From Phycisphaerales bacterium UBA2218 (GTDB lineage: Bacteria > Planctomycetota > Phycisphaerae > Sedimentisphaerales > Anaerobacaceae): a stretch of 9,209 nucleotides of DNA. Made by a program: the position numbers and the translations under genes. Below the pieces are notes generated by a model. That model did not search any database, had not been told where the DNA came from, and saw only the letters and a program-made list of their open reading frames with translations. The stretch is from positions 1 to 9,209 of the forward strand of contig DCUI01000119.1 in the NCBI GenBank assembly GCA_002327785.1, in the 5' to 3' direction. Below, piece by piece: positions 6,551 to 9,209 of this stretch (the stretch's first letter is position 1; the number at the start of each line of letters is the position of its first letter).

Positions 6551-6564
6551 CCGGAGCGATCCGG
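6551..6564. terminator. Small hairpin with GCGA tetraloop between convergent genes
   Basis: CCGGA at 6551-6555 pairs with TCCGG at 6560-6564 across GCGA, a GNRA tetraloop in the + strand transcript. A second weaker pairing, AGCGAG (6523-6528) with CTCGCT (6540-6545), precedes it. Both sit in the 49-bp gap after the TPR-like gene and before the CheX stop. No U-run follows on either strand, so this may be a transcript-end or stability structure rather than a standard intrinsic terminator. Confidence 0.3.
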
Positions 6565-6568
6565 CGGC

Positions 6569-7048
6569 TCAAACGCCGTGCCGACGGTACACCAGGGACA
6601 GCTCCGCGCGGTGCTCAGACCCGATTGTCACGGGCACCGCGACGCGGGCCGTCCCCTCGCCGAGACGGTTCTTCAGTTGGCGACCGTGAATCACGGATGG
6701 AATCGAGATCTCGATATTCGTGATTTCGTGCTGTACGCGGGTCTTGACACCCCCCATGATCATGTTTGCGATCTCGCCGATCGCGTCGATGATCTCGCCA
6801 TCGCTCAAGGATGCGCTGTCCTCCATGCAGAGCATCCCTGCGGTCACGGCCCGAGCGCACGTGCAGCCGCAGGAGATCCCGAAGCAGCCTTCGAGGTCGC
6901 CCGTGAACGTGATGCTCGCGAGAATGGTCGTGTCCGCGTTGTCCGGCCCCGGGTCGGCCAATCTCTCCATGGGCATCGAAACCACGCTTGCGAAGACCTC
7001 CTTCGCGCCATCCAGCATCACATCCTCAAGCGATACAGTCGTTACCAT
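6569..7048 (-). CDS. cheX: CheX-like phosphatase-family protein
   Basis: The 159-residue product matches the CheC/CheX/FliY fold family, whose members dephosphorylate CheY-type receiver domains in the cytoplasm. The defining active-site helix is IIDAIGEIANMIMGGVK at 86-102, with Glu92 and Asn95 as the E-x-x-N pair that inserts into the response regulator site, and Gly99-Gly100 following. Only one such motif is present, as in CheX; CheC has two. ITFTGDLEGCFGISC at 46-60 is the expected central strand pair. Cys60, Cys62 and Cys64 form an unusual CGCTC cluster. The ATG at 7048 has GGAG five bases upstream. A start at 7093 would add 15 residues with no homologous look. No cheA, cheY or receptor gene is nearby, so the partner is unknown and may be a non-chemotaxis response regulator. 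Confidence 0.85.
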   Translation of the reverse strand: MVTTVSLEDVMLDGAKEVFASVVSMPMERLADPGPDNADTTILASITFTGDLEGCFGISCGCTCARAVTAGMLCMEDSASLSDGEIIDAIGEIANMIMGGVKTRVQHEITNIEISIPSVIHGRQLKNRLGEGTARVAVPVTIGSEHRAELSLVYRRHGV

Positions 7049-7137
7049 AGGCTCTCCACGGGTCCGCAAACAGTACGAGGATTCTCCGGTCACCGGCTCC
7101 CCGGCGTTGTCGCCAGGGCATTCGTCGTTTCCTACAT

Positions 7138-7183
7138 CGGTCGAACCGGCCGCATTCTAAAGTGGTTTTGGACCGTTTTTTTT
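7138..7183 (+). terminator. Terminator-like hairpin with eight Ts and no matching gene
   Basis: CGGTC-g-AACC (7138-7147) pairs with GGTT-ttg-GACCG (7164-7175) around a 16-base loop, and T8 (7176-7183) follows at once. That is the form of a + strand intrinsic terminator with a small internal loop. No + strand gene ends here: the gene to the left, cheX, runs the other way. It may end an unannotated + strand transcript, block read-through into the acylase unit, or serve cheX as an upstream A-tract. Confidence 0.4.
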
Positions 7184-7439
7184 ACGAGTCCCTGTGACGG
7201 ACCTGGCCCCCAGATTCCATGTCACGTCGAGACGGCCCCTGTAACCATCCACGAGAACATCCTCCGGACTGTTCAATGGAATTGTATGTCCCGCAGACCT
7301 GGTGGGGGGGCTGGCCCGGTCGAATCGAAAGAGGCCGGTACATGTGTTTCCGGCGTTCGGCGAGCTATCACTCTCTCATGTGGGACACGATTCCGCCGGA
7401 TGGCCCTGAATTATGCCAAATGGGGCGGGGATAGAGTGC

Positions 7440-7460
7440 TCGCATGACACAGCCATGCGA
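7440..7460. promoter_or_regulatory. 7-7-7 inverted repeat upstream of the acylase promoter
   Basis: TCGCATG (7440-7446) and CATGCGA (7454-7460) are perfect reverse complements with a 7-base spacer. The repeat ends ten bases before the -35 box at 7471, that is around -66 to -46 from the expected start site, a usual place for an activator to bind. The right arm runs into GCGATCGC, an 8-bp palindrome. Its role as an operator is inferred from symmetry and position only. Confidence 0.35.
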
Positions 7461-7470
7461 TCGCTTTCTC

Positions 7471-7499
7471 TTGACAATTCGACCGGCTGCAGGCAACAT
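7471..7499 (+). promoter_or_regulatory. Candidate promoter for the acylase gene
   Basis: A perfect -35 box TTGACA (7471-7476) is followed after 17 bases by CAACAT (7494-7499), which keeps three of six -10 positions including the final AT. The start would be near 7506, giving a leader of about 90 bases. A strong -35 with a weak -10 is common in activator-assisted promoters, and the inverted repeat just upstream fits that reading. Confidence 0.4.
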
Positions 7500-7595
7500 G
7501 TCCGCAGGAACTGTCGATTGATGAACGATGATGGGTGCTGCGGGCGGTTACACAGAAGAACCAATGACAGGGAGCAAGCAGGGAGGAAATAATAA

Positions 7596-9209
7596 ATGGT
7601 TATCCCCAATATCATCAATATCATCGCTTCGGCGACAAAGCGGATCCGGGGCTCATCGGTGTGCATCGTTGTGTTGGCCTTGTTTGCGACCGGCTGTTCT
7701 ACTTGGTCCTACCTGGCTTATCGGATTTCCCCTGACTACCCCGAGGACAAGACCGCGACGCTCGATGTGCCTGGGTTTCAGGCGCCGGTTCGTGTCTACC
7801 TCGACGATCTCGGCGTACCCCACATCGAGGCCGAAGATGAACTGGACCTGGTGCGCGCGGTGGGGTTCCTGCACGCAAGGGCGCGGTTCTTTCAGATGGA
7901 CATCGTCCGTCGCTACGCCCGGGGGCGTTTGTCGGAGCTGGTGGGTGAGCAGGAGGCGGCGTTGGGCTCGACGGTTGCGCTCGACAGAGCGATGCGGGGC
8001 TGGGGCCTCGAGGAGGCGGCCGAATCGGAAGCGGCCGAGCTCGACGAGGCGTCGAGAACACTGCTGACGGCGTACGTGGAAGGCGTCAACAGCGCGCTGG
8101 GGCGTTTTGAGCCGGTCGAATATCGCCTGCTGCGGGTCAAGCCGGAGTCGTGGACGGTCGCGGACTCGTTCGCGGTAGGCGCCATGGTCGGGTGGGGGAT
8201 CACCCACAACTGGGAGCAGGAGATGTGCCGGCTGCTGCTGGCACTGCAGGTCGGGCACGAGCGAGCGGAGCAGATCCTGCCGTCGGAAGTGTGGCCTGGC
8301 GAGGCGAGTCTGCAGGCACAAGGAACGCCGCATGCGCTTGCACCGTCCGTGGTTCCGGAGATCAAGGCGATGTTCGCCGAGCGCCCGTACGCTGGGGTGC
8401 GGGCGCAGCTTACGGCGGTGCCGAGGACGGGGGTTCTCCCGAAGTTCGAAGGCGGGAGCAACGGCTGGGCCGTGGGCGGGGAGAGAACGCGTTCGGGGAT
8501 GCCCATTCTTGCGGGTGATCCTCACCTACCGCACATGGTTCCTTCGATTGTGTTTCAGCAGCACCTGCACTGCCCCGGGCTGGAGGTGATCGGGATGACC
8601 GTGCCGGGTATCCCGTACGTGATGTTCGGACATAACCGGCGAGTGGCCTGGACGATTACCGCCGCCATGGCGGATGTGGTCGATCTGTATATCGAGCGCG
8701 AGGATACTGAGAACGACGGACAGGTTCTGGGACCGGGGGGCCCGGAGCCGATGGCGAGCGAGGCAGTGATCCTGCGCATCCGGGAGGGATCATCGCTCCG
8801 GGAGACAACGGTGCGAATCCGGCGCACGCCTCGCGGGCCGCTGCTCAATGACATGTACCCGGACCTGCTTGGCGAGGCGGCGCCGTTGGTGTCGGTGCAC
8901 TGGAGGGCTCGTGGGGCCGGAAAGACGCTCGCGAGCCTTCGCCGGGCGAACGGCGCCGAGAATGTGCACGAGCTCCGCGAGGCTATGATGGACGTGGTGA
9001 TCCCTATCAGCGCGGTCTCGGCGGCGGACACGAATGGTGATATCGCGTTGTTCGCGACCGGGAGCGTTCCCGTGCGGGCGCATCACCGCGGGACCTTTCC
9101 GGTCCCCGCGTGGGTCGAGAAGTACAAATGGACGGCCTGGGCGCGACCTGAGGACATGCCCCATGGTACGGCGAGCGGGGGAGCGTTTTTTGGCTCATCC
9201 GGTTTTTGC
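7596..9209 (+). CDS. Penicillin-acylase-family Ntn hydrolase, probable lipoprotein (3' end cut off)
   Basis: Five hundred and thirty-eight codons are present and the frame is still open at the window edge; family members are usually 700-850 residues. They hydrolyse amide bonds of N-acyl compounds (penicillins, acyl-homoserine lactones and similar) outside the cytoplasm and mature by self-cleavage. The start has basic residues (Lys15, Arg16, Arg18), a hydrophobic core (21-31) and ATGC ending at Cys34, a tolerable lipobox. The alpha part follows, with GVPHIEAEDELDL (73-85) and the conserved FLHARARFFQMDIVRR (91-106). Ser288 in EGGSNGWAVGG is the expected autocleavage site and N-terminal nucleophile of the beta chain. 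ILAGDPHL (304-311), VIGMTVPGIP (331-340) and GHNRRVAWTIT (345-355) are further family blocks. GGAGG nine bases before the ATG at 7596 gives a strong start. Codons 5-10 are a tandem AATATCATC pair. The true substrate cannot be told from this sequence. Confidence 0.92.
   Translation, partial: MVIPNIINIIASATKRIRGSSVCIVVLALFATGCSTWSYLAYRISPDYPEDKTATLDVPGFQAPVRVYLDDLGVPHIEAEDELDLVRAVGFLHARARFFQMDIVRRYARGRLSELVGEQEAALGSTVALDRAMRGWGLEEAAESEAAELDEASRTLLTAYVEGVNSALGRFEPVEYRLLRVKPESWTVADSFAVGAMVGWGITHNWEQEMCRLLLALQVGHERAEQILPSEVWPGEASLQAQGTPHALAPSVVPEIKAMFAERPYAGVRAQLTAVPRTGVLPKFEGGSNGWAVGGERTRSGMPILAGDPHLPHMVPSIVFQQHLHCPGLEVIGMTVPGIPYVMFGHNRRVAWTITAAMADVVDLYIEREDTENDGQVLGPGGPEPMASEAVILRIREGSSLRETTVRIRRTPRGPLLNDMYPDLLGEAAPLVSVHWRARGAGKTLASLRRANGAENVHELREAMMDVVIPISAVSAADTNGDIALFATGSVPVRAHHRGTFPVPAWVEKYKWTAWARPEDMPHGTASGGAFFGSSGFC

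Larger units (their letters stand above)
7049..7595. other. Divergent spacer between cheX and the acylase gene
   Basis: These 547 bases hold no convincing gene; the open frames in them have poor composition and no good ribosome sites. From left to right there is an orphan hairpin with T8 (7138-7183), a G7 run (7314-7320), a 7-7-7 inverted repeat (7440-7460) overlapping the palindrome GCGATCGC (7457-7464), a promoter candidate (7471-7499) and a leader in which CCGCAG (7502-7507) can pair with CTGCGG (7538-7543). For cheX, TAGAAT at 7159-7154 on the minus strand could be a -10 box, but only an A-tract lies at the -35 position, so I leave it uncalled. Confidence 0.5.

Noticed and set aside
6536..7447. 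303-codon + frame over cheX and the following spacer
   Set aside because: Antisense to cheX for most of its length; the rest shows no protein-like character and has no good start.
7376..7666. 96-codon minus frame with a hydrophobic stretch over the acylase promoter
   Set aside because: It covers the acylase promoter and signal peptide; the hydrophobic part falls on the acylase leader and start region. No ribosome site or homology supports it.
7528..8067. 179-codon + frame overlapping the acylase start
   Set aside because: Wrong frame relative to the acylase; Arg/Ser-rich translation and no ribosome site comparable to that at 7582-7586.
7653..8525. 290-codon minus frame inside the acylase gene
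   Set aside because: Antisense shadow of a gene with clear Ntn-hydrolase motifs; Arg/Pro/His-rich translation.

Overview
The window is bacterial chromosomal DNA of fairly high G+C with strong G/C preference at third codon positions. It has dense, mostly single-gene units on both strands. The lipoprotein-type signal on the last gene suggests a cell with an outer membrane. The gene mix (short-type alpha-glucan phosphorylase, stand-alone FHA protein, 6-TM K+ channel, lone CheX-like protein) would fit Planctomycetota or a similar lineage, but nothing here proves a phylum. There are no rRNA or tRNA genes, CRISPR arrays, insertion sequences or phage genes.

Layout: (1) 1-275 holds no firm gene, only an open + frame entering from the left and a 12-bp inverted repeat. 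(2) glgP on the minus strand (2825-276) is preceded by a 26-codon upstream ORF with a strong Shine-Dalgarno sequence; its TGA overlaps the GTG start of glgP. (3) A divergent spacer with a candidate promoter leads to a 144-residue FHA-domain protein (3205-3639, +). (4) A minus-strand unit converges on it: a possible 74-aa basic small protein (5700-5476), a 6-TM voltage-gated K+ channel (5433-4576) and a GlpG-type rhomboid protease (4575-3664). Channel stop and protease start are directly adjacent (TAAATG). (5) A conserved hypothetical, TPR-like helical protein (5836-6519, +) reads away from that unit behind a plausible sigma70 promoter. (6) A CheX-like protein (7048-6569, -) converges on it with a 49-bp gap that carries a small GNRA-capped hairpin. 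(7) A 547-bp spacer contains an orphan terminator-like hairpin with eight Ts, a 7-7-7 inverted repeat and a perfect -35 box. (8) A penicillin-acylase-family lipoprotein starts at 7596 (+) and runs off the right edge.

Functionally the region is a set of housekeeping and membrane/signalling genes: glycogen breakdown, phosphothreonine recognition, ion flux, intramembrane proteolysis, response-regulator dephosphorylation and extracytoplasmic amide hydrolysis. Only the channel-rhomboid pair and the upstream-ORF/glgP pair show sequence evidence of coupled expression. I found no clear new defence or biosynthetic system. The most useful leads are the glgP upstream ORF, the small basic ORF before the channel, and the control region of the acylase gene. 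Two very long + strand open frames (441-3092 and the first two thirds of 3922-6519) are antisense shadows of real genes.
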